From Erythrobacter sp. JK5 (GTDB lineage Bacteria > Pseudomonadota > Alphaproteobacteria > Sphingomonadales > Sphingomonadaceae): a stretch of 64,000 bases of DNA. The notes under the pieces were generated by a model. That model had not been told where the DNA came from and did not search any database. It saw nothing but the letters and a program-made list of their open reading frames with translations. How positions within the stretch are numbered: position 1 is the stretch's first letter; each line of letters opens with the position of its first letter. A program made the translations under genes and the position numbers. The stretch spans positions 2,976,001-3,040,000 of the forward strand of contig NZ_CP073577.1 in NCBI RefSeq assembly GCF_018205975.1, given 5' to 3'. Below are positions 53,668 through 62,808 of this stretch, in pieces.

Positions 53668-53852
53668 TGCACTGCCCTCCCGCCGCATTCGCAGAGTTCC
53701 ACCAGCTCGCCGAAATCCTCACGCTCGCCCAATTCCTCTGCAAGGTGCCGCACCGTCCCGAACGGCAAACCGTTCTCATTGGCCAGCATCCGCAACCAGT
53801 CCTCGCGGCATTCGGCCCCGCAAGCCCGGTAGTTCAAGATCGGGTCACCCAT
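53664..53852 (-). CDS. 62-residue island protein, cysteine-rich
   Basis: A small protein with four Cys (YRACGAECREDW and LVELCECGGR), possibly a zinc-binding fold. Its stop overlaps the DUF3768 start by four bases. It is preceded by a region (to about 53990) without a clear gene. Function unknown. Confidence 0.65.
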   Translation of the reverse strand: MGDPILNYRACGAECREDWLRMLANENGLPFGTVRHLAEELGEREDFGELVELCECGGRAVQ

Positions 53853-54201
53853 TTTCTGCCCTCCTTCGGCTGAAAGCCGCATCCGACACGCGGCATGCGG
53901 CCTGCCTTCCGGCGAGGATGGGAGGGGGAGGGAAAACCGGAATCGATGCCCTGGCGCGGGCCAGCGGGCACAGCCCGCCACACGGGGGCTTCTACTTCCG
54001 GTTTCGGGAACGAGAGGGCAAAGCCTTTGGTGTTCCTGCCAGCGATCGCCTGGCGATCCACAAAGAATGGCACCCTTGCAACGGCGCGAAGCCGACGGAG
54101 GCCCTGCGCGCGCGATCAGTGCGCCAGCGGGCGTCCGGCAATGAGAGAGGCAAGAGTGCCTGCGGGTTAGCTCAAAGATGCCGCGCCCTCAGGAGCGCAG
54201 A
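53853..54201. other. Gap of 349 bases without a confident gene
   Basis: The stretch between the two-gene DUF3768 operon (minus) and the gene at 54202 (plus) holds only short overlapping frames. It should hold the divergent promoters. No RNA gene or long repeat was seen. Confidence 0.5.
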
Positions 54202-54681
54202 ATGCGCGGGACAGAGCGCGTCGACCAGGAATTCCCGCTCCGCTTCAAACTGCTCCTGATCGTCACCCGGATGGGCCGGGACTACAGGCCCGGTACGCGC
54301 CAGCGGATAGAGCAGGTTGCCCGGCAGGGCAGCCTACCAGACTTGCTCGAACTGCAAAGAAGAGGGATCCTTAAGCCTGAAGAGGAAATCCAGATGCCTG
54401 ACTTTTCAGACAAGAACGTTTTCGAGATGTACGTCGCCAACGGCATGAGACCTGGCTTCTGGTTGCGCAGGACCACTTGGGGAAACACATGCGCGCGTGT
54501 CGTCGATGTCGGTGAGATCAAGGGCCCGGCACCCTATTTCGGCAACCCAAAGGTCTATGCGGACATCTATGATCTTCGAACTGGAAAGCTGAAAGAGGCC
54601 CGTGCCCGGATTTCTGCTGCCGGAACTTACAAGACCTGGCGCTTGATCGACGCACCAAGTTGGTGGACTGATACGGATTGA
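54202..54681 (+). CDS. Hypothetical protein upstream of hsdR
   Basis: A 159-residue protein. ATG at 54202 has a good aggag site 7 bases upstream; an in-frame ATG at 54178 lacks one. The first 60 residues are helical and basic (FKLLLIVTRMGRDYRPGTRQRIEQVA), the rest contains Trp-rich strands (FWLRRTTWGNTCARVVDVGE, YKTWRLIDAPSWW). No family recognised. It lies 46 bases before hsdR on the same strand and may be in the same operon. Confidence 0.55.
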   Translation: MRGTERVDQEFPLRFKLLLIVTRMGRDYRPGTRQRIEQVARQGSLPDLLELQRRGILKPEEEIQMPDFSDKNVFEMYVANGMRPGFWLRRTTWGNTCARVVDVGEIKGPAPYFGNPKVYADIYDLRTGKLKEARARISAAGTYKTWRLIDAPSWWTDTD

Positions 54682-54727
54682 AGCAAATCGGCTGGCGCAA
54701 CAATGGAACAGGAGCTAGTCTCACTAA

Positions 54728-57700
54728 ATGCCGGGTGGGGCTTCAAATTTTGATTTTCTGGAGAAAAGGGAGCCGCTGCTTTTCAAGCTTGGGGCTCTGA
54801 GCGAAGGCTATTTCACAGAAGATCCAAATACCGCCCAAATCAAACTTCGTCAGTTTGCCGAACTTCTGGCTCAGCTTTCCGCTGCTCACTTCGGGATCGA
54901 AGTCTCTGCACAAGATGCCCAGGTCGATATCCTGCGGCGTTTGAAGCTGGAGTGCGGCATTCCGCGAGAAGTGTCTGACCTGTTCCATACGCTGCGTCTG
55001 AGCGGCAATCAGGCCGTGCACGAGATAAAGGGTGACCACGCATCTGCCCTGGCCGGGCTCAAGATCGCCCGGCAGCTTTCTATCTGGTTTGTGCGAACAT
55101 TTTATGAGCCAGGCCTGAAGTTCGGACCGTTTGCACCGCCGCAGCCTCCCCGCGATAGCTCGGAAGATGTGCTGGTCGAGATCGAGGCACTCCGACGAGA
55201 GCTCGAAGCTTCCCAGACAGAAGCAGAACGGCTGCGGTCCGAAGCTGAGCGTGCGGAACGCGAAAGGCGAACCGCAGCACAGATTGCCGAAGACTCCAAT
55301 CAAGAGCGTGCAGTTTGGGAGAAGCTAGCCGAAGAAGCTGATCTCGCCAGACAGGACCTGCAAAATCAGCTCGATTCTGTGGTCCGGTTTGCCAAATCGA
55401 ACAACGCGCCCGATCCCGAAATCGTTGCTGCAAACGCGCAAGATGCCGCCGATCTTATCAACCTCGATGAGGCAGACACGCGGTTGCTGATCGACCAGCA
55501 GCTTCGCGATGCCGGTTGGGAAGCTGATAGCGCCGAGTTGCGGTATTCGAAGGGTGGCCGACCATTAAAGCGGCGCAACCGCGCTATTGCCGAATGGCCA
55601 ACCATGACGGGACCTGCCGATTACGCGCTGTTCTGCGGAATGACGCTTGTCGGAACGATCGAAGCCAAGCGCAAGAATCGAAATGTCATGGCCGTTCTGA
55701 AGCAAGCCGAGCGCTACGCTTCAGACATTCATATGCAGGAATCCGAGTTCGCTGAGGGCGGCCCCTGGTTTGAATACAAAGCTCCGTTTGCTTTCTCGAC
55801 CAATGGCCGACCATATCTGAAACAAGTGGAGGCACTTTCGGGGATATGGCGACGCGATCTGCGCGACCCCAACAATCCCGCCGAAGTGTTGGCCGGGTGG
55901 CCATCTCCGCAAGGTATCCTTGAACGGTTAGCCGTCGACAAAGCTGCCGCAGAGCGGGAACTGGCGGCGCAGCCCTTCGACTTCGGATTTGTTCTGCGCC
56001 ATTACCAGAAGGCTGCCATTGAAGCCGTAGAGCGGGGTCTATCAGAAAACAGGCGAGCGATGCTTGTGGCCATGGCCACTGGCACTGGCAAAACCAAGCT
56101 GGCAATCGCAATGCTTTACCGGCTGATCTCTGCAAAGCGCTTTCGCCGCGTATGCTTCGTCGTGGATCGCAGTGCATTAGGACGACAAACCAAAGACGAG
56201 TTCACGACAACGAAAGTGGTCAGCGGCAAGGCCTTTGCGGACATTTTCGGGCTGAAAGGTCTTGAAGACGTAAAGCCGGACGAAGACACTCGCATCCACA
56301 TTTGTACGATTCAGGGTCTGGTTCGCAGGGTGCTCTATGCAGAAAGCGCCGCTGACGAACCCCCAATCGACCAATACGACTTGATGGTCGTCGACGAATG
56401 TCATCGAGGCTATCTGCTCGATCGGGAAATGTCGGACAGCGATCTGAGCTTTCGCGACCAGAACGACTATGTCTCGAAGTATCGCCGCGTGCTGGAACAT
56501 TTCGACGCCGTGAAAATCGGTCTGACTGCGACACCGGCTCTGCACACGACGGAAATTTTCGGACAGCCCGTTTTTACCTATTCCTATCGTGAAGCGGTGG
56601 TCGATGGTTTCCTCAATGACCATGAGCCCCCCATCCGGATTGCGACCAGGCTTTCTCAGGAAGGTATCCATTTCGCGCGGGAAGACACGGTCGATTTCAT
56701 CCACCCGACTAGTGGCGAGGTTGAGACAGTCACCTTGCCTGACGAAGTCGATTTCGAGGTCGAGCAGTTCAACAAGAGCGTCGTGACCGTACCTTTCAAC
56801 AAGGTCGTCGCCGAAGAGCTCGTGAAGTACATCGATCCGTCTGACCCAGACAAAACCCTGATCTTCGCGGTGTCCAAGGCGCATGCAGACATTCTCGTAA
56901 AGGAGCTGCGTGACGCTTTTCGAAACGCCTATGGTCCCATGAAGGATGAAACGGTCCAGCGCCTCACAGGCGACGTGGACAAGATCGATCGACTGATCCT
57001 CTCGTTTCGCAATGACCCACTCCCCAAGGTCGCGGTGACCGTCGATCTCCTCACTACCGGGATCGATATTCCGAAGATCACCAATCTGGTCTTCATGCGG
57101 CGCGTCAATAGCCGCATCCTTTACGAGCAAATGCTCGGGCGTGCGACGCGCCTCTGCCCCGAGATCGACAAGGAGAATTTCCGCATATTCGATGCGGTCG
57201 ACCTTTATCCTCACCTGGCCGACCTGACCGATATGAAGCCGATCGCGGCTGATCCCAAATTCACATTGACGAAGCTCTTCGAAGAATTGGTTGGTAGAGG
57301 CGACGCCACTCACAAAGAACGTGTTCGTGAGCAAATCATCGTGCGGCTGCGTCGACGATTGAAAAAGCTCACGCCCGAAGCGCGGGCAAGTTTCGAGAAG
57401 GAAGCCGGAGAGACTCCCGAAAGCTGCCTGGACCGTTTCGTCAATGGGGAAGCGATTGATCTGGCAGCTTGGGCAGCCGATCGTCCCCACCTTGGCGCAA
57501 TTCTCGATTGGACCAACGACGACGGAACGCCTCGCTATGTCCCGATTTCGGAACACGCCGATGAGGTCGTTAGCGTTACGCGCGGTTACGGCAGCGCCGA
57601 GAAGCCGGAGGATTTTCTTGATGCTTTCACGCGGTTCGTTCGCGAGAATGTGAACAAGATCGCGGCACTGAAGTTGGTCGTCCAGCGACCACAAGAGCTG

Positions 57701-58108
57701 ACCCGCTCTGAGCTTCGCAATCTACGCCTCGAACTCGATGCGGCCGGGTTCACCGACACGAAAATTCGCCGGGCCTGGGCCGACGCAAAGAACGAAGAGA
57801 TTGCGGCGTCGATTATCGGCTTCATCCGCCAAGCTGCCATCGGCGATCCGCTCGTGCCCTATGGCGAAAGGGTTCGACAAGCGGTGCAAACCATTCTCCA
57901 GCAACGCGATTGGACGGAGGTGCAGCGCAAGTGGATCAATCGGATCGGGTCACAACTCGAGCTTGAAATCGTCGTTGACCGCGCTGCCTTCGACGCCGAA
58001 CCATTTGCCGCGCAGGGCGGCTGGTCACGGATCGACCGGGTCTTTAATGGCAAGCTCGAACAGGTCGTTCGCGACATCAATGAGCAAATTTGGAAAGAGG
58101 CCGGGTAA
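54728..58108 (+). CDS. hsdR: Type I restriction enzyme R subunit
   Basis: A 1126-residue HsdR. The N-terminal about 130 residues resemble a DUF4145-type domain, followed by a charged coiled coil (about 145-215), the nuclease domain with its D...ExK core (ADYALFCGM then VGTIEAKRK, about 297-315), and the SF2 translocase with Walker A MATGTGKTK (449-457), DECH (556-559), and QMLGRATRLCP in motif VI. It drives ATP-dependent translocation and cuts unmodified DNA. The stop overlaps the hsdM start by one base (TAATG). Confidence 0.95.
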   Translation: MPGGASNFDFLEKREPLLFKLGALSEGYFTEDPNTAQIKLRQFAELLAQLSAAHFGIEVSAQDAQVDILRRLKLECGIPREVSDLFHTLRLSGNQAVHEIKGDHASALAGLKIARQLSIWFVRTFYEPGLKFGPFAPPQPPRDSSEDVLVEIEALRRELEASQTEAERLRSEAERAERERRTAAQIAEDSNQERAVWEKLAEEADLARQDLQNQLDSVVRFAKSNNAPDPEIVAANAQDAADLINLDEADTRLLIDQQLRDAGWEADSAELRYSKGGRPLKRRNRAIAEWPTMTGPADYALFCGMTLVGTIEAKRKNRNVMAVLKQAERYASDIHMQESEFAEGGPWFEYKAPFAFSTNGRPYLKQVEALSGIWRRDLRDPNNPAEVLAGWPSPQGILERLAVDKAAAERELAAQPFDFGFVLRHYQKAAIEAVERGLSENRRAMLVAMATGTGKTKLAIAMLYRLISAKRFRRVCFVVDRSALGRQTKDEFTTTKVVSGKAFADIFGLKGLEDVKPDEDTRIHICTIQGLVRRVLYAESAADEPPIDQYDLMVVDECHRGYLLDREMSDSDLSFRDQNDYVSKYRRVLEHFDAVKIGLTATPALHTTEIFGQPVFTYSYREAVVDGFLNDHEPPIRIATRLSQEGIHFAREDTVDFIHPTSGEVETVTLPDEVDFEVEQFNKSVVTVPFNKVVAEELVKYIDPSDPDKTLIFAVSKAHADILVKELRDAFRNAYGPMKDETVQRLTGDVDKIDRLILSFRNDPLPKVAVTVDLLTTGIDIPKITNLVFMRRVNSRILYEQMLGRATRLCPEIDKENFRIFDAVDLYPHLADLTDMKPIAADPKFTLTKLFEELVGRGDATHKERVREQIIVRLRRRLKKLTPEARASFEKEAGETPESCLDRFVNGEAIDLAAWAADRPHLGAILDWTNDDGTPRYVPISEHADEVVSVTRGYGSAEKPEDFLDAFTRFVRENVNKIAALKLVVQRPQELTRSELRNLRLELDAAGFTDTKIRRAWADAKNEEIAASIIGFIRQAAIGDPLVPYGERVRQAVQTILQQRDWTEVQRKWINRIGSQLELEIVVDRAAFDAEPFAAQGGWSRIDRVFNGKLEQVVRDINEQIWKEAG

Positions 58109-59577
58109 TGAACGGACCAAGGGCACGGGAAACCGTTCAAAAGCTTTGGAATGCCAGCAAGAGCCTGCAAGGCGGCGGTGTCAGCTACTATGAGTATGTG
58201 ACGGAGCTGACCTATCTTTTGCTCCTCAAAATGCTTTCCGAGGTGAAGCGTGACGGCAAGCTGCTGGAAAAGCGAATTCCCGCCGAGTATCGCTGGAGCG
58301 CGCTGAAAAAGAAGGAAGGCGAGCCGCGGCTTATCTACTACCGCGAGCTGCTGGTTGCCCTTGGCGATCGCTCGAAGGTGAAGTTCGAGCTGGTCAATCA
58401 GGTGTTCACCGATGCCAAGACATCTCTGACCAAAGCGACGGCACTGACCTCGCTGATTACGGCCATTGACGCAGTCAATTGGTACGAAGCGGAGGAAGAC
58501 GGTCTCGGTGACCTTTACGAGGGCTTGCTTGAGCGCACGACCTCGGAACGCAAATCAAAAGCTGGCCAGTATTTCACGCCCAGGCCGCTGATTGAAACGA
58601 TCATCAAGCTGGTCAAACCAAAGCCGGGCGAGACCATCCAGGATCCCGCTGCTGGCACGGGCGGATTCCTGATTGCCGCCCATCGCGAAATCTGCCGACA
58701 AACCGACAATCTCTTTGACCTCGACGAGAACGATTCCAAGTTCCAGCGGTATAGCGCACTGAAAGGTGCCGAGCTCATCACTGGCACCCACAGGCTCAAC
58801 ACAATGAACCTGCTCTTGCACGGGATAGAGCAGCCGATCGACCTGGCCGATGCGCTGACGAATGAAGGTGAAGACCTTGGCAAGGCGAACCTCATCCTGA
58901 CGAACCCGCCGTTCAACAAGTTCCCTGAGCGGGTGACGCGGAGCGACTTTTCGATCACGGCGGGAGCGGCCAAGGGGCCGCTGCCGTTCATGGAGCACAT
59001 CGTGCGCGCGCTTGAGGACGGTGGGCGTGCGGCAGTGGTCGTGCCAGACAACGTGCTGTTCGAAGACAATATGGGCCGTGAGCTGCGCACCTGGCTCATG
59101 AACCAGTGCAACCTGCATACGATCCTTCGGCTGCCTACCGGCATTTTCTATGCTCAAGGCGTGAAGACGAATGTCATGTTTTTCACAAAGATTTCCGAGA
59201 CCGCAGAAAACGCGACAAAGGAAGTTTGGTTCTATGACCTGCGCGCACAGATGCCGAGCTTCGGCAAGACACGCACGTTAACAGCCGAAGATTTCGCTGA
59301 CTTCGTCAAAGCCTTCGGCGATGATCCGCTGGGTGGGGCCAAGCGAAAAGACCAAGGCGAGACCGGGCGCTTCCGGAAGTTTACGCGCGAAGACATCACC
59401 AAGCGCAATGACAATCTCGACATCTCATGGCTGCGCGATGACGAAGAGGAGGTCGAGGAAGGTCTCACCGAGCCGGAAGACATCGCTGCGGCCATCTTGG
59501 GTCACCTTCGCGCGGCCCTCGCAGAAATCGAAGCGGTCGAAGAGGAATTGGCTGAGACCGATGAGGTCGAGGCGTGA
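58108..59577 (+). CDS. hsdM: Type I restriction enzyme M subunit (N6-adenine methyltransferase)
   Basis: A 489-residue HsdM with N-terminal helical bundle (LWNASKSLQGGGVSYYEYVTEL), SAM motif DPAAGTGGF (179-187) and catalytic NPPF (266-269), all intact. With HsdS it makes the modification enzyme, and with HsdR the restriction enzyme. The GTG of the next gene overlaps its stop by four bases (GTGA). Confidence 0.96.
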   Translation: MNGPRARETVQKLWNASKSLQGGGVSYYEYVTELTYLLLLKMLSEVKRDGKLLEKRIPAEYRWSALKKKEGEPRLIYYRELLVALGDRSKVKFELVNQVFTDAKTSLTKATALTSLITAIDAVNWYEAEEDGLGDLYEGLLERTTSERKSKAGQYFTPRPLIETIIKLVKPKPGETIQDPAAGTGGFLIAAHREICRQTDNLFDLDENDSKFQRYSALKGAELITGTHRLNTMNLLLHGIEQPIDLADALTNEGEDLGKANLILTNPPFNKFPERVTRSDFSITAGAAKGPLPFMEHIVRALEDGGRAAVVVPDNVLFEDNMGRELRTWLMNQCNLHTILRLPTGIFYAQGVKTNVMFFTKISETAENATKEVWFYDLRAQMPSFGKTRTLTAEDFADFVKAFGDDPLGGAKRKDQGETGRFRKFTREDITKRNDNLDISWLRDDEEEVEEGLTEPEDIAAAILGHLRAALAEIEAVEEELAETDEVEA

Positions 59578-60323
59578 CAACCAATCGCGACACCTATTTT
59601 GGTGCACTTGGCCTCAGCCCGCCCGGCGCAAAATCCAAGGGGACGAGACGCACTGCGGCTGGCGAGAGCTCTGATCGTGAGCGGGATGCCCGGCTTGCTG
59701 CTCTCACACGCTCGCATGAGATACGGCAATTCGAGATTGAGCTCTATTGGAAGAGGGCAAACTACTTCTGGCTCCTGCAGGGTGCAGTATTCGCGGCTAT
59801 CGGATTGATTTGGAGAGATGCGAGCGGCTTGATCCCGTCCCTCCTTCCCGTTGGACTCGCTGCTTTGGGCGCAGTTACGGCATTGGCGGGATGGTTATCC
59901 TCTCAGGGGTCGAAGTTCTGGCAGGAGAACTGGGAGCACCACATCGATATGCTCGAAGACGAGTTTGAGGGGCGCTTGCACAAGACAGCGTACGTCGGGA
60001 AGAAGGGCATTCGATGGTCTGTGTCTGGTGTGAACGATCGACTTGCTTTGTGTTTTTGGATCTTCTGGCTTTTTGTTTTGCTGGTAGCCACGAGTAAGAC
60101 CAATCCAAACTGGACTCTCGATCCGCACAAGTTGACCCTGTGCCCAACGGGACAAGAGGTAGGCACCATAGCATGCTGGCTGTTTGCGATTGGCGGGTCG
60201 CTCTATATCCGCGACCGCACCTCCGACATGCATGGCAAGGATGTCGCATACCCTGAGGGCACAATCGAGCTGAAACAAGGTGATGTACGGCCCTATCTTT
60301 TCAGAAGGGAGCCGAAGATATGA
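59574..60323 (+). CDS. RipA-like octameric membrane protein
   Basis: A 249-residue protein with a soluble N-terminal part and three or four membrane segments (about 66-84, 90-110, 155-175, 195-215). The block SSQGSKFWQENWEHHIDMLEDEFEGRLHK is the strongest feature of what I recall as the RipA family of octameric membrane proteins; the assignment is from memory of the family pattern and moderately sure. It starts with GTG within the hsdM stop, so it is translated with the restriction genes, and this placement is unusual. Confidence 0.65.
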   Translation: MTTNRDTYFGALGLSPPGAKSKGTRRTAAGESSDRERDARLAALTRSHEIRQFEIELYWKRANYFWLLQGAVFAAIGLIWRDASGLIPSLLPVGLAALGAVTALAGWLSSQGSKFWQENWEHHIDMLEDEFEGRLHKTAYVGKKGIRWSVSGVNDRLALCFWIFWLFVLLVATSKTNPNWTLDPHKLTLCPTGQEVGTIACWLFAIGGSLYIRDRTSDMHGKDVAYPEGTIELKQGDVRPYLFRREPKI

Positions 60324-61243
60324 GCTCCGAAGCCTTCGGTCGCACAATCCAGCTCTTCTTGGTGGATGGCACTCCCAACGGGCTGCGAAAGGCGACAATT
60401 CATGGTTGGACCGGCCTGACCTTCGTAGCCACTGGCACGACCTTTGCCGCGCTCATTTCACGGCCCGAGTTGGACCGCACCGGCATCTACATTCTCTCTG
60501 GGCCAGATGCCGAGGCGGTTGGGGGCACCCGCTCCTATATCGGTTCGGCCAACAGCGTTCGAGAGCGGATCAAGCAGAGTGCGCAGCAACGCACCTTCTG
60601 GGAAACTGCGATTGCCGTCACCACCAGCGACGACGATCTGTCCAAAGGCCATGTCGAATATCTCGAAGCCCGGCTGATTGAGCTGGCGCTCGCAGCCAAT
60701 CGCGTCACGCTTGACAACGGTACTAGCCCTGCTGGCCAGCGCCGCCGCTTACCTGAAGCAGACCAGGCTAACATGGAGCAATTCCTCGCCAATCTCCGGA
60801 TCATCCTGCCGGTGGTTGGGCTCGATCTGCTCAAGCCTCAGCCGCGCGCGGTTGCGCAGGCCAGCACCCCAGTCGAACAGCGCACTGCGCATGAGACCAC
60901 TTTCGAAATCCGCCACAAGAGCGGCGTTAGTGCCCAGGCCGTAGAAGAGGATGGTGAATTCGTCGTGCTCGAAGGATCGCAGGCGCTCAAGGATCAGGGC
61001 TACGTGATGCAAAGCTATGCCAGCCTGAAGGAAAACCTGATCGCCACGGGCGTACTTGTTCCAGGGGTCAAAGGTATGCTGACCTTCGCCAAGCCCTACA
61101 GCTTCAGCAGCCCCTCCGCCGCCGCTGCCGTGGTGCTCGACCGCAACAGCAACGGACGAACAGAATGGAAGGTGAAGGGCGACAAGCGCAGCTACCATGA
61201 TTGGCAACAGGCGCATGTCCACGGCGAAGGGATTGGGGCATGA
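60320..61243 (+). CDS. GIY-YIG nuclease and DUF4357 protein
   Basis: A 307-residue protein. Residues 55-75 carry the GIY-YIG signature (GIYILSGPDAEAVGG, then SYIGSA), with R82 and the catalytic Glu (VEYLEARL) at the usual distances. The C-terminal about 90 residues fit DUF4357 (SGVSAQAVEEDGEFVVLEGS, SYASLKENLIATGVLV), a domain often tied to restriction systems. It starts inside the preceding stop (ATGA) and its stop overlaps the hsdS start. It could cut DNA or act as a regulator of the complex. Confidence 0.8.
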   Translation: MSSEAFGRTIQLFLVDGTPNGLRKATIHGWTGLTFVATGTTFAALISRPELDRTGIYILSGPDAEAVGGTRSYIGSANSVRERIKQSAQQRTFWETAIAVTTSDDDLSKGHVEYLEARLIELALAANRVTLDNGTSPAGQRRRLPEADQANMEQFLANLRIILPVVGLDLLKPQPRAVAQASTPVEQRTAHETTFEIRHKSGVSAQAVEEDGEFVVLEGSQALKDQGYVMQSYASLKENLIATGVLVPGVKGMLTFAKPYSFSSPSAAAAVVLDRNSNGRTEWKVKGDKRSYHDWQQAHVHGEGIGA

Positions 61244-62808
61244 GCGAGTTGCCGGAAGGGTGGGCGCAAATCACCGTAGGCGAAACTGGCCAGTGGGGAA
61301 GCGGCGGCACACCTTCTTCAAAGAACAAGTCGTTCTATGGCGGGTCGATCCCGTGGATTAGAAGTGGCGATCTGCCAGATGGGCCAATAGTTGCGCACGA
61401 AATCGGAATCACGGAAGAAGGCCTAGCAAACTCATCGGCAAAATGGGTTCCTGAAGGGGCCGTATTAATCGCAATGTATGGCGCGACAATCGGCAAGCTC
61501 GGAATCTCGACATACCCCGTCACTACCAACCAAGCTGTCGCATTTTGCGTGGTCAACGACGCTATTGAACCGCGCTTTCTTTTCCACGGCTTGGCTGCCA
61601 AGAAGCAAGACCTGATCGAAATGGGCCAAGGTGGCGCACAGCCCAATATCAGTCAGCGGCTGCTTAAGGCAGTTGATTTCCCTCTCCCGCCAATTCCCGA
61701 ACAGCGGCGGATTGTGGCGAAAGTGGATGGCTTGGCCGCGTGTACCGCACGCGCACGCAAAGAGCTAGACCGCATTCCCACCCTCATTGCCCGCTACAAG
61801 CAACGCCTCTTGGCGCTGGCCTTCTCTGGAAAGATAATCGGCAAGCGCCCTTCGAAGGGTAAGGCGTTCGACAGCGGCTGTTGGGACGTCCCCGACGACT
61901 GGGATTGGACGCGTTTTGTCGATGTAGCTGAAATTGCTTCGAATTTGGTCAAGCCAGAGACAATCCTAGACCTACCGCATATTGCTCCAGACAATATCGA
62001 AGCTGGCACCGCCCGACTGTTGCCCTATCGAACGATCGCCGAAGACAAGCTCATCAGCGCAAAGAACCGCTTCTATCCAGGACAGGTTCTTTACTCCAAA
62101 ATCCGACCGTATCTGAAGAAAGCCGTAATTGTTGACTTTGACGGTGCTTGTAGCGCAGACATGTACCCAATCAGCGTCCGGTCGGGACTTAATCCGAGAT
62201 ACTTGCTGTATTGGCTGATCAGTGACGACTTCGCGCAGTTCTCCGCCCGCCACGAAGGACGGACAGTGCTCCCAAAAATCAATCAAAAAGCGTTGAACGC
62301 GACGCCCTTTCCTCTGCCGCCCCTAGAGGATCAAACCGAAGTGGTGAGGCGCATCGAGTCCGCCTTTGGCTGGCTTGATCGTCTTGCGAATGAACATGCT
62401 GTGGCTGCAAAGCTCCTCCCGAAGTTGGACGGAGCCATTCTAGCGAAAGCGTTCAGGGGCGAATTAGTGCCCCAAGACCCGAGCGATGAACCAGCCAGCG
62501 CGCTGCTGGAGCGGGTCTCCGTTGAGCGGGCTGAGAGGGCAGCCAGCGCCCGCACCCGGAAATCAAATACAAAGAAGGACCGAGCTATGGTCGCGAAGCC
62601 AGTGTCTACCCGAGATCAGCTCCTGGATGACTGCAAGAATTGGCCAGCATCCGGTCTGACATACGAAGATGTCGCGAAGCGTGTGACCCGTCCCTACCAT
62701 GAAATGCGCGAAGCTTTGTTTGAGCTTCTCTCAGAAGCAAAGCCGCAGATCGTCCAGGCTTTCGATCCTGATCGGGAAATGCTCGTGTTACAGCGAGCCG
62801 CTGCATGA
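61240..62808 (+). CDS. hsdS: Type I restriction enzyme S (specificity) subunit
   Basis: A 522-residue HsdS with two target-recognition domains (about 1-150 and 220-380) and conserved coiled-coil spacers (ISQRLLKAVDFPLPPIPEQRRIVAKVD, then INQKALNATPFPLPPLEDQTEVVRRI). Recognition sequence cannot be read from the protein. The C-terminal about 90 residues (from STRDQLLDDC) form an extra domain with a YDPREMLVLQ-like end, longer than the simplest HsdS. It begins at ATG 61240 in the GIY-YIG stop. Confidence 0.94.
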   Translation: MSELPEGWAQITVGETGQWGSGGTPSSKNKSFYGGSIPWIRSGDLPDGPIVAHEIGITEEGLANSSAKWVPEGAVLIAMYGATIGKLGISTYPVTTNQAVAFCVVNDAIEPRFLFHGLAAKKQDLIEMGQGGAQPNISQRLLKAVDFPLPPIPEQRRIVAKVDGLAACTARARKELDRIPTLIARYKQRLLALAFSGKIIGKRPSKGKAFDSGCWDVPDDWDWTRFVDVAEIASNLVKPETILDLPHIAPDNIEAGTARLLPYRTIAEDKLISAKNRFYPGQVLYSKIRPYLKKAVIVDFDGACSADMYPISVRSGLNPRYLLYWLISDDFAQFSARHEGRTVLPKINQKALNATPFPLPPLEDQTEVVRRIESAFGWLDRLANEHAVAAKLLPKLDGAILAKAFRGELVPQDPSDEPASALLERVSVERAERAASARTRKSNTKKDRAMVAKPVSTRDQLLDDCKNWPASGLTYEDVAKRVTRPYHEMREALFELLSEAKPQIVQAFDPDREMLVLQRAAA

